Part shown: positions 20,656 to 30,345 of the stretch, piece by piece
How positions within the stretch are numbered: position 1 is the stretch's first letter
Layout of the letters: each line of letters opens with the position of its first letter
From: Xanthostigma xanthostigma
Taxonomy: Eukaryota > Arthropoda > Insecta > Raphidioptera > Raphidiidae
Direction: 5' to 3'
Assembly: GCA_963575645.1 (NCBI GenBank)
Contig: OY754472.1
Location: 3,844,001 to 3,908,000 of the forward strand
Length of the DNA: 64,000 nucleotides
Program-made: the position numbers and the translations under genes
Notes under the pieces: generated by a model
What the model saw: the letters and a program-made list of their open reading frames with translations, nothing else
Told to the model about the DNA's origin: nothing
The model's database searches: none

Positions 20656-20969
20656 GTGAGTATTATTGAATTCCATGCGATTTAAATCTTAATTTTGTTT
20701 TAATAAACACTGGATACTATTTTTGAAAATTGCAGCACTTTAAAAAAGTTTCATTTGCAATTGTAAATATTTTATAGGTTATTGTTTTTTGAAACAACCA
20801 CCTGTATAGTGACTCATTTCTCAAAAATTTCAAAACTGTGAAGGATTTTGCAGTTTTCTCTCTAACTCGTAATGCTGATAAAATAAATATACCTTTTTCA
20901 CAGCCATTAAAACAAAATGATTTGTAGGTTGTGTGTTTCGTGGATTTTAATTTCAAGTTTTCTTTGCAG

Positions 20970-21030
20970 TTTTTAAAGCGCGTTTTCGATTTATCACCGT
21001 ATTTGTTCATCGCCTTCATTTGTTTCACCC
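20970..21030 (+). other. Probable 5' untranslated part of the first aPKC coding exon
   Basis: It starts after the acceptor TTTGCAG at 20963-20969. The reading frame of the coding exon has an in-frame TAA at 20974-20976, so translation cannot start further upstream in this exon. The minus-strand frame at 20717-21046 is a shadow. Confidence 0.45.
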
Positions 21031-21186
21031 ATGATGCCGACTCCACTCGTAAACGATGGGCAGGATAACGAAATTCGCGTTAAAACGGCTTATAACGGAG
21101 AAATAATGATTGCTTACATCTCTCCAACCATCACGTTTGAAAATCTGAAACAAGAAATGAGGGAAATATGCAGATTTTCACACCAG
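21031..21186 (+). CDS. Atypical protein kinase C, first coding exon (PB1 domain, first half)
   Basis: The exon encodes 52 residues from ATG-ATG-CCG. After a short leader the sequence 'DNEIRVKTAYNGEIMI' is the first strands of the aPKC PB1 domain, including the basic Lys (K18) that pairs with the acidic OPCA face of partners. It ends 'EICRFSHQ', directly before a GTAAGA donor in phase 0. In insects and mammals this protein is the catalytic kinase of the Par-6/Par-3 polarity complex, and PB1 mediates binding to Par-6 and to p62/Ref(2)P. An in-frame stop upstream (20974-20976) limits the start to 21031 or the next codon at 21034. The identification rests on recognised similarity to aPKC iota/zeta and fly aPKC. 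Confidence 0.9.
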
Positions 21187-21282
21187 GTAAGAAAATAACC
21201 GTTAACTAAGCGCCGAACCCAGGAATATGCTTTTTAAGTCAAATTATCAAACTAGTATACGCAAAAAAATTCTTTAGAGTGC

Positions 21283-21495
21283 AGTATTTTTACTGCAGAG
21301 TTATTTGCAATTTTGCAGGCCTTGGGACATGTACGCGGTACGAATAAATATGTTATTTGCAGCGACTCATTGAGTGCGCTTCACGTATTGCAGGATAAAC
21401 TGTAATCTCTAAAAAGAGGTGGAACCGCTGTACGGTTTTTCTGGATTCCCGGTCACTTGAGAATTGGTGGTACTGAATCAGTTGCCAAAAATTAG
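21283..21495 (+). pseudogene. RNase H fragment of a non-LTR retrotransposon (broken)
   Basis: The frame reads 'FTAELFAILQAL', then 'YVICSDSLSALHVLQ', a stop (TAA) after 'DKL', and then 'FFWIPGHLRIGGTE'. These are the E-containing, D-containing and 'W.PGH.GI.GNE' motifs of the RNase H domain carried by Jockey/R1-type LINEs. The internal stop and a second stop at 21493-21495 show it is dead. It lies in aPKC intron 1. Confidence 0.7.
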
Positions 21496-21741
21496 AATTC
21501 AGCTAACATTAAATGCAACGGAAGTTGATTGCAACCGCCTATTTATTTTTTATTTCGATGGCATCCTCTCGAAAGTAGTAAGCAAAATTGTTGAAGTTTA
21601 AGAAACACTGGTATATACTATAGTGATGGGAATAAATCGAAATATGATAATCGATTCATTTGATTATTAACATATCTAGAGATATCTCGATTATAATATA
21701 CAATTAGTAATTCATTTGATTTGAATAAATACGGTACTTGA

Positions 21742-21951
21742 GATCTGGCTCTAGCTTGGTTTAAAAGCTATCTTGCTAACAGAACACAGTTTGTTGACTT
21801 GAATGGTATGAGATCGAATGAACTGTCTTTAAATAAGGGTGTACCACAAGGATCTGTTCTAGGACCATTACTCTTTTTGATATATATTAGTGATATGCCT
21901 TTATTAAACACAATCAAATTTGCTGACGATACATCTATATTAGTTAGTGTT
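21742..21951 (+). pseudogene. Reverse transcriptase fragment of a non-LTR retrotransposon
   Basis: The frame opens after a TGA at 21739-21741 and reads '[15 protein letters not shown]', then '[18 protein letters not shown]' and 'KFADDTSIL'. The PQGS..GPLLF block and the F-A-D-D box are the central reverse transcriptase motifs of Jockey/CR1/BS-type LINEs. Homology ends near 21951, although the frame stays open to 22065. It lies about 250 bp after the RNase H fragment. RNase H normally follows RT, so the order is reversed and the pieces come from a rearranged copy or from two copies. Confidence 0.8.
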
Positions 21952-22069
21952 TTAATAAGTATCTACTACTGTAATAATCGAGATTCGAGAGAGAACAAAG
22001 TAGCCGATCAACAGCTAGTAGCTACACTACACACAAGTTGTGCTGCAGGCAACCGAGCAAGGTAGACAT

Positions 22070-22435
22070 TACTAATGTGTGTTGTGACTTCTGAGTTAGA
22101 TACTACTAATTTAGTAGTATATATCTCGCTCGTAAACTACTAAATTAGTAAAATGTTTTGATTATGGCAGTCATTCGATTATTCTCCTCACTAGTATATA
22201 CTATAATGTTTCATAAAGCCTCATTTCTAGAATGTGTTTTCGTAAATATTGGTTTTAAGGCCTCGCTGTCTAGCTGTGATAATGGATTGACCGATATCAA
22301 TATCGGTTATCGATCTTTTAACCGATTATTGATATTGGCCGATAGATGTACCGCAATATCGGTATCGGCCTAACAATGATACTACTTTTTTTACGTGTAT
22401 GTTGAGATTATTAAAGCAAAAATCAAAAATAAATA
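22070..22435. other. Repeat-like remainder of aPKC intron 1
   Basis: 22270-22375 is dense in 'CCGATAT' and 'ATATCGG' words, including 'ACCGATATCAATATCGGT', an imperfect palindrome typical of the interior of small DNA elements. No border was established. Confidence 0.4.
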
Positions 22436-22947
22436 CAGTGTAAACTCTTTATAACGTCCTTCGTTATAACGAAAAACTCCCTATAACGTCGAAATTTTTA
22501 CGATTTGGTTGGTTTACCTTAAAACCTATACATTAATACCCTCTTTATAACGCAACAGCCATTCTTTATTACGAAGAAATATGTTCATATTTAGGCGTCA
22601 GCAAATGTTTACAGACATAAAGAGGACCATTCTGAACCATCACCATCTATTCAACAAGCACTTGATGACGCCAAACTATAGGTATATGTGTTTGTATATG
22701 TGTTTGGAATAAATTAATTTTGTGAAAATTGGTTATTTTTCTTTCTTCCCTCCATATAACGAAAATTTTTTATAACGAAAAAAATGTTCGGTCCCTTAAA
22801 ATTCGTTATAAAGAGATTATACAGTACCTACATTGAAGATTATTGTTAATTTGGTTGTTTTTCTTTCTTCACTCCATATAACGGTAACTCTCTATAACGA
22901 TAAAAAATGCTCGGTCCCTTGAGTTTCGTTATAAAGAGTTTACACTG
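22436..22947. mobile_element. Family N: pogo/Tigger-like non-autonomous element with duplicated right end
   Basis: The ends are inverted, CAGTGTAAACTCTTTATAAC and CGTTATAAAGAGTTTACACTG-type, each next to TA, the pogo/Tc1 target. The interior is full of 'ATAACGA' words. The right end is present twice in tandem (22728-22828 and 22850-22947), each with 'CCATATAACG', 'GGTCCCTT' and 'TTCGTTATAAAGAG'. No transposase is present. It lies inside aPKC intron 1, about 200 bp before the second exon. Confidence 0.65.
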
Positions 22948-23151
22948 TACTTTTTTTATTTTATTTTTTTATTACATACTTATTAGCGGCCCGGTCCGGC
23001 TTCGCTCGAATTTTTGTATATCTTTATATATTTGGGAGTACAATACATGCAAAATATCAGGCTGTCAGAATTTAAAGAAATATGTCTTTTAAATGTAAAG
23101 ATATTTTTTGTGCTATCGTTCACTGAAACATATTCTTTTCTATAATTACAG

Positions 23152-23275
23152 GACGTGTTTACGATGAAATGGCTCGACGATGATGGAGATCCGTGCATGC
23201 TGTCTACACAGTTGGAACTGGACGAAGCCCTTCGATTGTACGAAGTCAATCATGACTCGGAGCTGACTATACATG
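23152..23275 (+). CDS. Atypical protein kinase C, second coding exon (PB1 domain, second half)
   Basis: The exon follows TATAATTACAG and ends at a GTAAGT donor, giving 41 codons plus one base (phase 1). It encodes '[15 protein letters not shown]' and '[21 protein letters not shown]'. The acidic stretch W-L-D-D-D-G-D-P is the OPCA motif of the PB1 domain; with the Lys in the first exon it makes a PB1 that has both binding faces. In other animals the next residue after the final His is Val (codon G-T-N), which fits the phase-1 break. Exons for the pseudosubstrate, C1 domain and kinase are not found downstream in the window. A longer open frame to 23382 is only read-through into the intron. Confidence 0.92.
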
Positions 23276-23588
23276 GTAAGTGTTTTTATGTTTCTATTTT
23301 ATTCTGGACGTTGTTTAATTTTCGGAACGCTGTAGATTTTTTATGCGAATCTGCTCCAATTTTTGAAAGCTTACTGCAATAATTTTAAGTTTGAAATTTT
23401 CTCACGGTATACTCAAACCATTCATCGTCTTTTGGAAACGTATCGTTTTTTGATCAGCTTTAGTTTAAAAAAAATATAGTTTTTATTCCATTTTAACAAA
23501 AAAAAATCTTAAAATGTGTTATCGTTGGCTGATAACTCCAGAACTATCGATTTTACAGGAGACAGTAAAAACGGAATAATCTAATATA
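23276..23588. other. Start of the large aPKC intron
   Basis: It begins with the donor GTAAGT. AT-rich; no repeat or frame was recognised before the foldback element. Confidence 0.5.
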
Positions 23589-24475
23589 CAGGTGAGTCAG
23601 ACCACCCGTATCAGTCGTTTTTTTCGAAAACGGTTAGTCGTAGAGAGTTGTGTCAAAAATCTGTATTATAAAAGCCCTAATGAAGAATCGAATGGTGATA
23701 TTTTTTCCCCCCGGAAAGGTCGGCTTCCCTGTTAGTTTGCTCCGGAATGTTCAGAACTCCGGAATGTTAAATGGCACGATAGGTCGAAAGTGGTATTGTT
23801 GAAAAGATCTTTAAAAAATAAGCAAGTTTTGAAGGACATTTTTTTTTGCTACTGCCACCCCTGTTAAGCAATATTCGTTTGAAATTATTAAATTAACATG
23901 TCAGAATAACAAACTTAATTTTTAAAGTCGGCATTTAAAATCTAGTTACCTAATTAAACTATGTCCCAATAAGTTTTCAATAATTGCAATTGTTTTTTTT
24001 TTTGTCGGAAAATACTTCCAGGTACTCATAACATATTATCTAGTCTAGAAGAGCTCCGCAGTGTTTAGAAGTAAATTGAAGACAGTTTGAACATTTGTGA
24101 CATTGTTTAATTAGGTAACTAGATTTTAAACGCCGACTTTAAAAATTAAGTTTGTTATTCTGACATGTTAATTTAATAATTTCAAACTATTACTTAACAG
24201 GGGTGGGCAGTAACAAAAAAAAAATGTCCTACAAAACTTGCTTATTTTTTAAAGATCTTTTCAACAATATCACTTTCGACCTATCATGCCATTTAACATT
24301 CCGGAGTTCTGAACATTCCGGAGCAAACTAACAGGGAAGCCGACCTTTCCGGGGGGAAAAAATATCACCATTCGATTCTTCATTAGGGCTTTTATAATAC
24401 AGATTTTTGACACAACTCTCTACGACTAACCGTTTTTGAAAAAAACGACTGATACGGGTGGTCTGACTCACCCTG
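23589..24475. mobile_element. 887-bp foldback element flanked by TA
   Basis: Two arms of roughly 370-385 nt are inverted copies of each other with only scattered differences (about 23589-23970 and 24100-24475). Outer ends read CAGGTGAGTCAGACCACC and GGTGGTCTGACTCACCCTG, each next to TA. Shared inner blocks include 'AAAGGTCGGCTTCCCTG', 'TCCGGAATGTT' and 'TTAACATGTCAGAATAACAA'. The loop (about 130 nt) has no coding signal. The TA flanks suggest a Tc1/mariner-class origin, but no transposase exists. A transcript across it, as in the aPKC pre-mRNA, could fold into a very long hairpin. Confidence 0.85.
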
Positions 24476-24479
24476 TATA

Positions 24480-25165
24480 AAAATGAATGTTCGTATGTTT
24501 GTCTTGTATACTATTTATCCGATTACGATGAAATTTTGCCGAGTTGTGCGCGTGCGAATGGTTTCTGACCAAAAAAATTCAAAGTGTATAAGTGTTATGT
24601 TTTAAAGTGATATCTCAATACGATGGAGTCTACGGTGAGCCCAAGGGCTCCGCTATTGTTGTCATTGCCGAGCGGAGGGCAGCCCCGTGAGGCAATTCCC
24701 GTAATTTGGTGGTGCCAAAGGCTCCGCTACTGCAGTTATCGCTGCCGTGATTCATCTGAATCGCGTGCCAAGCCGCGGGTAGCCGCTACTCTTTATATAT
24801 ATATAAAAATCTCGTGTCACGATGTTCGTCCGCGCTAATCCCCGAAAGCAGTGAATCGATTTTAATAAAATTTTGTAAACGTGTCATGCTGGGTCCAACT
24901 TACGCTGTAGGATAGTTTTTATTAAATATTTTGTTCAGAATTACGATGTTTTGTGAAAATAAACTCTTTTAGTAACATGTAGCGACATCTGATAGAATTT
25001 ATTCAAAGCTATTAGTTCAGAAGCAAACAAAAAAAACTGTTTTAGTACCAGGTAGCGACATCTGATATAATTCGCTCGAAGCTATTAGTTCAGAAGCAAA
25101 TCTGGTAGAATTTGCTCAAAGCTATTAGTTCAGACGTCGGGCCGCAAACGAAATAAATTTTGCGG
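24480..25165 (+). repeat. RTE-like or other LINE tail debris
   Basis: 24790-24945 holds 'TATAAAAATCTCGTGTCACG' and 'GGTCCAACTTACGCTGTAGG', which recur at 60282-60405. 24950-25130 holds a short duplication of 'TAGCGACATCTGATA' with 'AAAGCTATTAGTTCAGA' three times. The frame 24623-24838 has no domain. Confidence 0.55.
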
Positions 25166-25184
25166 AATTATATCTATCGCACCC

Positions 25185-25240
25185 GGGTGAAACCTGAGGT
25201 CGTAGGTTCGATCCCGGTGGTGGAAGCCATTATTATTTTT
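25185..25240 (+). repeat. Possible tRNA-derived SINE fragment
   Basis: The segment 'GAGGTCGTAGGTTCGATCCC' contains a good RNA polymerase III B box (GGTTCGATCCC) as in tRNA-derived SINEs. No A box is found at the normal distance upstream, so only the B-box half remains. Confidence 0.4.
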
Positions 25241-25538
25241 CTTGCTCTTTTTTTTACAATTCAATCAGTTTTACTTCTGTAGTGTTTAGTTTGAAATGAA
25301 CAGTCTCTTTTTTCTGTGATAATAATATATTGACGTATAATAATTAGACACCGGCTAAATGAACAGAATATTGTTTAAGTGTTATAAAGTTATAATTAAT
25401 TATTAATTATACGTTTTGGTCCAAGGTCTCAGCAATAGTGACCCTGACAGATGTCTCTCTAGCCGTAAGCTCGACTTTGTCCCTATATCTAAAATCTCGC
25501 TAAACATATCTGTAGCTAAAAATCTATTGGTTTTTAAC

Positions 25539-26265
25539 CGACTTCAAAAAAGGAGGAGGTTCTATGTACTACTGTATATTTTTGACGTGATAACGTCTTA
25601 TAAATTGATGAATCACCAATATTATAAATTGATAAAACACCGGCTGCATGTACGAAAAAGTGTAACGCGTAACGCATAACGCGTAACGTTCCGCCTGACC
25701 CTGTGCGTGCTTTTTGCTAATTTCTCGCTCAATTTAAATCAGATCGGTTTGAAACCAGTCTTAAACGAAAGAGGAGAACATTTTACATAGATTTCGTATA
25801 ACAGAATTTGCCTAAACAGTTTTTTATACAAATTTATATAGAAAAATATTTTATACAAATTTATATAGAAAAATAGCTGTATAAATGCAATGTTGTCTAA
25901 TGCATGGCGCGACGCGGTCGGTTGTCTTTGTTTGCCGTACATGGAAATTAGAAGCAAACGTATGTCTTGTCTTAACATGAAAACGGCTGCATTTCTAATG
26001 TTTAATTCAATTTTTTGACATTAGTATATTGTGAAATGCAACGCCTTCTAAGTTAAGTATTGGAATAACTAATTATTATTAGAACATAATACTTTGTAAG
26101 TTGCATACGTCACTTTTGACATTTCTTATCATTCCGACACCAAGGATAAGCGGATTGAAACCAAATTTTGGGAGGTTTAGGTTATGTATTACGGAATACG
26201 TTATCACGTAAAACTATCGTCCGTAAACCGACTTTACAGACAACCAATTTTTTTTTATTCGAAAG
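25539..26265 (+). mobile_element. Family L, rearranged third copy
   Basis: It is preceded by 'ACCGACTTCAAAAAAGGAGG', a common lepidopteran repeat phrase. The left part (25578-25700) matches the left part of the other two copies, with an added run of 'GTAACGC' units. The right end 'TACGGAATACGTTATCACGT' to 'GACAACCAATTTTTTT' is at 26185-26262. About 450 bp of the usual middle is replaced by other sequence, including a 30-bp piece of family D at 26148-26176. It is therefore a recombined or gene-converted copy. Confidence 0.55.
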
Positions 26266-26412
26266 AGTGCATTCAGAGGTGGTCCCATCGGAACCAAGTG
26301 AGGATCTGATGGTGGAATCCGGAGAAATCGAGGGAAACTCTCAAATTTCAAAGGCACGCATACTTGGCCTACCCATTGCAATACTTTATCTAACGCTGAA
26401 AAGAGAAAAATA

Positions 26413-26663
26413 AAATATTTTTAACAAGAAAATTGAACCGACTTCAAAAAATGCACTAAAAAGTAAAAAATAATAATTATTATTTTTGGAGTCGGTGTCA
26501 CATCGGAATTCGAAAGTAACAATTTAAATCTTACATGTCTCTAGTTCTCGGAATAGATTTCATTTTGGCTGACACCGACTCCAAAAATAACAATAATTAT
26601 TATTTTTTACTTTTTAGTGCATTTTTTGAAGTCGGTTCAATTTTTTTGTTAAAAATATTTTTA
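26413..26663. repeat. 251-bp palindromic element
   Basis: The arms 26413-26500 and 26569-26663 are inverted copies that share 'CCGACTTCAAAAAATGCACT' and 'TAATAATTATTATTTTTGGA'. The spacer of about 68 nt holds 'TTACATGTCTCTAGTTCTCG'. The outer 'CCGACTTCAAAAA' phrase is the same as at 25539. No coding content. Confidence 0.75.
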
Positions 26664-27720
26664 GGCTATGCGCCCATGGACACTTTTTCTTAGTCACCTT
26701 TTAAGTTTAAACTATAAAATAAAACCATTTTCGATCAATTTAACCGAGAACCAAATCCTATATGGTTTGTGCGGGGTCCTTTGATGGTTGATGCACATTT
26801 AAACATAGTTTTTTTTAGAATAATGGTTTTTTGAAATGGAGGAAAATTATGAATGACTGCTTTCAAAAAAAAAGATTATTCAATCACAGTTGAATATCAC
26901 AGTATTTGCATAAATGCGTTATCATAAAAAGAGAAAAAAAACGCGCCATGTAAAAAAGTGTCCATGATAACATGTTTTGGTTGACCGGTTTTGCAATATT
27001 ATTGTTTGTTTTTGTTCCCAACAGTATCTATAAATATATATTGTGTGTATAAGTATTATCTTACTTGCGAATAAAACGACCTTTGAAGGTCATTCTCTAC
27101 TTTGTATCATCTGCGGAGTTCTCGAATTTAAGGAAGCCTTCTTAAAAACCCGTAACTGACCTTGGCAGCACCGTCTAGGTCAAGGACATTAAAAATACAC
27201 AGGCTACTTCATTCATGAATGACGTCAGCGCAATATCAAAGAAGAGAGATACTGTATAGAAGTTTATTTCTAATGGAACAGTGTGACCGGAAATTTCAAT
27301 TTTTTCCCGTATTATCGTTGACTAAATAATCTATTAAAAATATTTAAAAAAAATACATGCATATGACCTATTGGCTGGATTTTATTTTATAATTTTAAAA
27401 TAAGCTACGAGGTTTTGTACTGCAACCGTCGATACGTAGTATCGCTAAATGAATAACATAGTATATACATTGTATGGGTAATTAATAACAATTTACTAGT
27501 AGCTCGAGGCGTTTTGTATATACCGTCGTTTTCAATTTCACCGTACTAAATATTTGTGTCCAAAAAATATCTTTTTTCATGCGTGTAATATTAGACAGGA
27601 AATGCGATGCAGAATGGCTAAGACCACACAGGTCAACATAAAAATGTATAAAATTAATTGCGTCCGGCATGAACTTGTTAATTTTTTCAAAAACTGAAAT
27701 TTTGTTTTTTTATTTCGTAT
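26664..27720. other. Intronic stretch without a recognised feature
   Basis: AT-rich, with no known motif in any frame. 26700-26790 is loosely similar to 54640-54700 ('ACCGAGAACCAAATCC' inverted), so part of it is repeat debris. Confidence 0.45.
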
Positions 27721-27734
27721 ATAAGTTGTTCAGT

Positions 27735-28430
27735 ATATTTACAAATTATGTATACAAACCTTCCTCGTTTATTGCTCTTTCTATTAGTGAAAACCGTTTC
27801 AAAATCCGTTGCGTGGTTTAGAAGAAGTAAGCGGAAAAACAGACAGCGACTTTTTTTCTATACTTTGTAGTGATAGTGTTTTTTGACAAAACACCCTCAT
27901 AGTTCAGCCATATTTCATACAAAAAATTTTCTAATTATATATACAAACCTTCCTCGTTTATCGCTCTTTCTGTTAGTGAAAAACGTTTCAAAATCCGTTG
28001 CGTGGTTTAGAAGAAGTAAGCGGAGAAACAGACAGCGACTTTTTTTCTATACTATGTAGTGATAGTGTTTTTTGACAAAACACCCTCATAGTACAGCCAT
28101 ATTTTGTACAAATTATTCTCAAATTATATATACAAACCTTCCTCGTTTATCGCTCTTTCTGTTAGTGAAAACCCTTTCAAAATTCGTTGCGTGATTTAGA
28201 AGAAGTAAGCGGAGAAACAGACAGCGACTTTTTTTCTATACTATGTAGTGATAGTGTTTTTTGACAAAACACCTTCATAGTTCAGCCATATTTTATACAA
28301 AATATTTACAAATTATATACACAAACCTTCCCCGTTTATCGCTCTTTCTGTTAGTGAAAACCGTTTAAAAATCCGTTGCGTGGTTTAGAAGTACGCGGAG
28401 AAACAGAATCAGTGACTTTGTTTTATACTA
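27735..28430 (+). repeat. Tandem array of a 189-bp unit, about 3.7 copies
   Basis: The phrase 'TACAAACCTTCC' recurs at 27753, 27942, 28131 and 28320, an exact spacing of 189 bp. Each unit holds 'GTTTATCGCTCTTTCT', 'AAATCCGTTGCGTGGTTTAG', 'CAGACAGCGACTTTTTTTCT' and 'TATGTAGTGATAGTG'. These words are those of an RTE-type LINE 3' tail, so the array looks like a tail amplified in tandem. The last copy is shorter, with small deletions. Confidence 0.85.
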
Positions 28431-28770
28431 TGTAATGATATTTACAGTTGCAAAATCGGAATCCTGGAAATTATGACACCCTGTACTAAGGGTATATAAA
28501 TAGTTGTAATAATTGGATCTTGGACGTGTAGTGGCTGCATAATTTGTTGCGGTGCGGGGGTATTTATAGACTACATAGAGATATTCTTGCGACACATCGA
28601 GTAGCCGGAGTGACGTCATTGCGGTTAGTAAACCACTTATCTGAGTGAGCCGCTCTTTGCAGACTTAAAAGGCATTAAAGTTTCACTCGACCAGTGTCAC
28701 TGATCTTTTATACAGGCGCCGTATAGAACTGTATATAGTTGAACCTCGATTAGTCGGAATGGGCTCGTCC
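28431..28770. other. Intronic stretch without a recognised gene
   Basis: Ends near 28735 with 'AGTTGAACCTCGATTAGTCG', resembling a pogo-like element end. Nothing else was recognised. Confidence 0.4.
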
Positions 28771-28774
28771 CACA

Positions 28775-29300
28775 TCTTTTTTTTTACACGCTTTATATTA
28801 ACTTCATTTGTAAGTTTGTATGTAATCGTTGACCGAGCGGTCTAAGGCGCGGGTCTTCGCTGACGTCAACTCTCGGATTCACCGGTCGTGGGTTCTAATC
28901 CCGTCCACGCCGAAATAAAAAATTTGTTTTTTTTCGGCAAATTTTTGACAATAAATCGAACTAAAAAGTGGAAAATAAATATAGTTTGAAAGAAACTAAA
29001 AAACACGCTTTATATCGAACAAAAAAGTAAAAAATATTTTTTTTAAGTAAGCTTAAAACAATGAATAAAAAATACTAGTATTATTGTGAAAAAAACGTGG
29101 GGCGCTTTGTTGCACATTGTCGTACATCGAGCGCCCCATGCTTTTTTCACAATAATACTAGTATTTTTTATTCATTATTGTTTTAAGCTTATTTAAAAAA
29201 AATATTTTTTACTTTTTAGTTCGATATAAAGCGTGTTTTTTAGTTTTTTTCAAACTATATTTATTTTCCACTTTTTAGTTTGATATAAAGCGTGTTTTAG
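28775..29300 (+). repeat. Family E: tRNA-like block plus long hairpin, copy 1
   Basis: The head is 'ACACGCTTTATATTAACTTC' with GTATGTA words. It is followed by a tRNA-Leu/Ser-like block at about 28827-28911: A-box-like TGACCGAGCGG (28830-28840), B-box-like GGTTCTAATCC (28891-28901) and a long variable arm. Then come arms of about 150 nt, 28957-29106 and 29134-29285, which pair almost perfectly and meet at 'CGTGGGGCGCT' and 'AGCGCCCCATGC'. The loop is 27 nt and reads 'CTTTGTTGCACATTGTCG' first. It is not an intact tRNA gene, because the stems are poorly paired. The combination suggests a SINE-like or MITE-like mobile hairpin. Confidence 0.8.
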
Positions 29301-29348
29301 TTTTTTTTTATTTTAGGGGTTAGTATCGACGTTACAAATAGATAATAA

Positions 29349-29652
29349 CAGTGGAACCTCTGTAAGTTGAATGTCAAAGGAGATGCCAAAAAATTCGAAG
29401 GATTTTGTAAAGAAATATTCGACTTGTAGAGGTTAAGATTGCTATGTTCAAGATATAGAGGTCCAATTTATTTTTTCGAGTTATTGAGGGGAAATATATA
29501 CCGAAATGGCTTGTAACTGATTATTTCGACTTATAGAGGGTTCAGATTTCGAGTAATAAAGGTTTTGGGGCTTGAAGGGAATAAAACAAAACATTTTTTC
29601 GAGTTTTGATGGTTTTAGATTTTTCGAGATTAGACTTAAAGAGGTTCTACTG
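29349..29652. mobile_element. Small pogo/Tc1-like non-autonomous element (304 bp)
   Basis: The inverted ends are CAGTGGAACCTCT and AGAGGTTCTACTG, with TA on the right side and AA on the left. The interior repeats 'TTCGA' and 'TAGAGGTT'. No coding sequence. Confidence 0.6.
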
Positions 29653-29744
29653 TAAAATATTTTTTTTTGAAAATTAATCGGAAACTTTCTCTACAAGAAA
29701 AGAATTTCGAAATGTATGTATTTTCAGTGTAGTCTTAAACATTG

Positions 29745-29870
29745 AATAATCCCGCAACGGAGGAACGTCATCGCTACACCTCATCAGCTGATTGGCTGCC
29801 TGTAGTTGAATAATCCCGCTACGGAGATACGTCATCGCTATAGGCAACGTCAACTGATTGACTGTCTGCA
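29745..29870 (+). repeat. Tandem duplication, 64-bp unit
   Basis: 'TTGAATAATCCCGC' with 'ACGGAG' and 'ACGTCATCGCTA' occurs at 29745 and again at 29809. Two units only. Confidence 0.6.
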
Positions 29871-29892
29871 GTTGAATCACGATCACCGGTTC

Positions 29893-30335
29893 TTTAAAGC
29901 CGCTGCACACGAGGCTGATTTTGCCGCTAGATTCCTTGCTAGGTTTCAAGCGTGCTGTGACGCTGGGTTTCGTGATGATTTTTCACACCACGGCATGTAT
30001 TGAAGCTAGATTTGTATAGATACGTTTGGTGCGCGCGCAGTGACAGTTCGAATGTTAACAAAAGTGAACGTTTATTATCTCTGAACAGAACACACACTGT
30101 GACGTCATGCTAGTTTGCGGGCGTTTGCCCATGTCGCCTACGCGACAAGATACGGTTTCCTGATTGGTTCTTGCTCAAAACAAGAAGACAAACACGCACG
30201 AAAAATAGCCCGGATTCTGAAATCCATATTGTGACCACGCACGCGAGCCCGCAGTGACGTCATTGTCAATCCTCGTAGCCGGCGCGCATTGCCAGCAGTG
30301 ATTCCAGCGGCAAATACAGCCTCGTGTGCAGCGCT
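29893..30335 (+). mobile_element. Family J element, composite copy
   Basis: The left end, after TTAA at 29893-29896, is 'AGCCGCTGCACACGAGGCTG'. 30020-30060 has 'GGTGCGCGCGCAGTGACAGT'. From 30060 the interior runs in the opposite sense to 18930 ('AACGTTTATTATCTCTGAAC', then 'TTGCTCAAAACAAG' and 'CGCAGTGACGTCAT'), and the right end is 'CCTCGTGTGCAGCGCTC'. It is bounded on the right by the 70-bp array. The frame at 30138-30353 is inside the repeat. Confidence 0.65.
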
Positions 30336-30345
30336 CTTGAGACAT

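Noticed and set aside
23276..23382. Extension of the aPKC exon 2 frame
   Set aside because: The donor GTAAGT at 23276 and the phase-1 break after the final His agree with the known protein; the extra codons are intronic.
28827..28911. Functional tRNA-Leu or tRNA-Ser gene
   Set aside because: A and B box-like motifs and a long variable arm are present, but the acceptor and anticodon stems do not pair properly and the block is embedded in a repeat of which other copies have it broken or missing.
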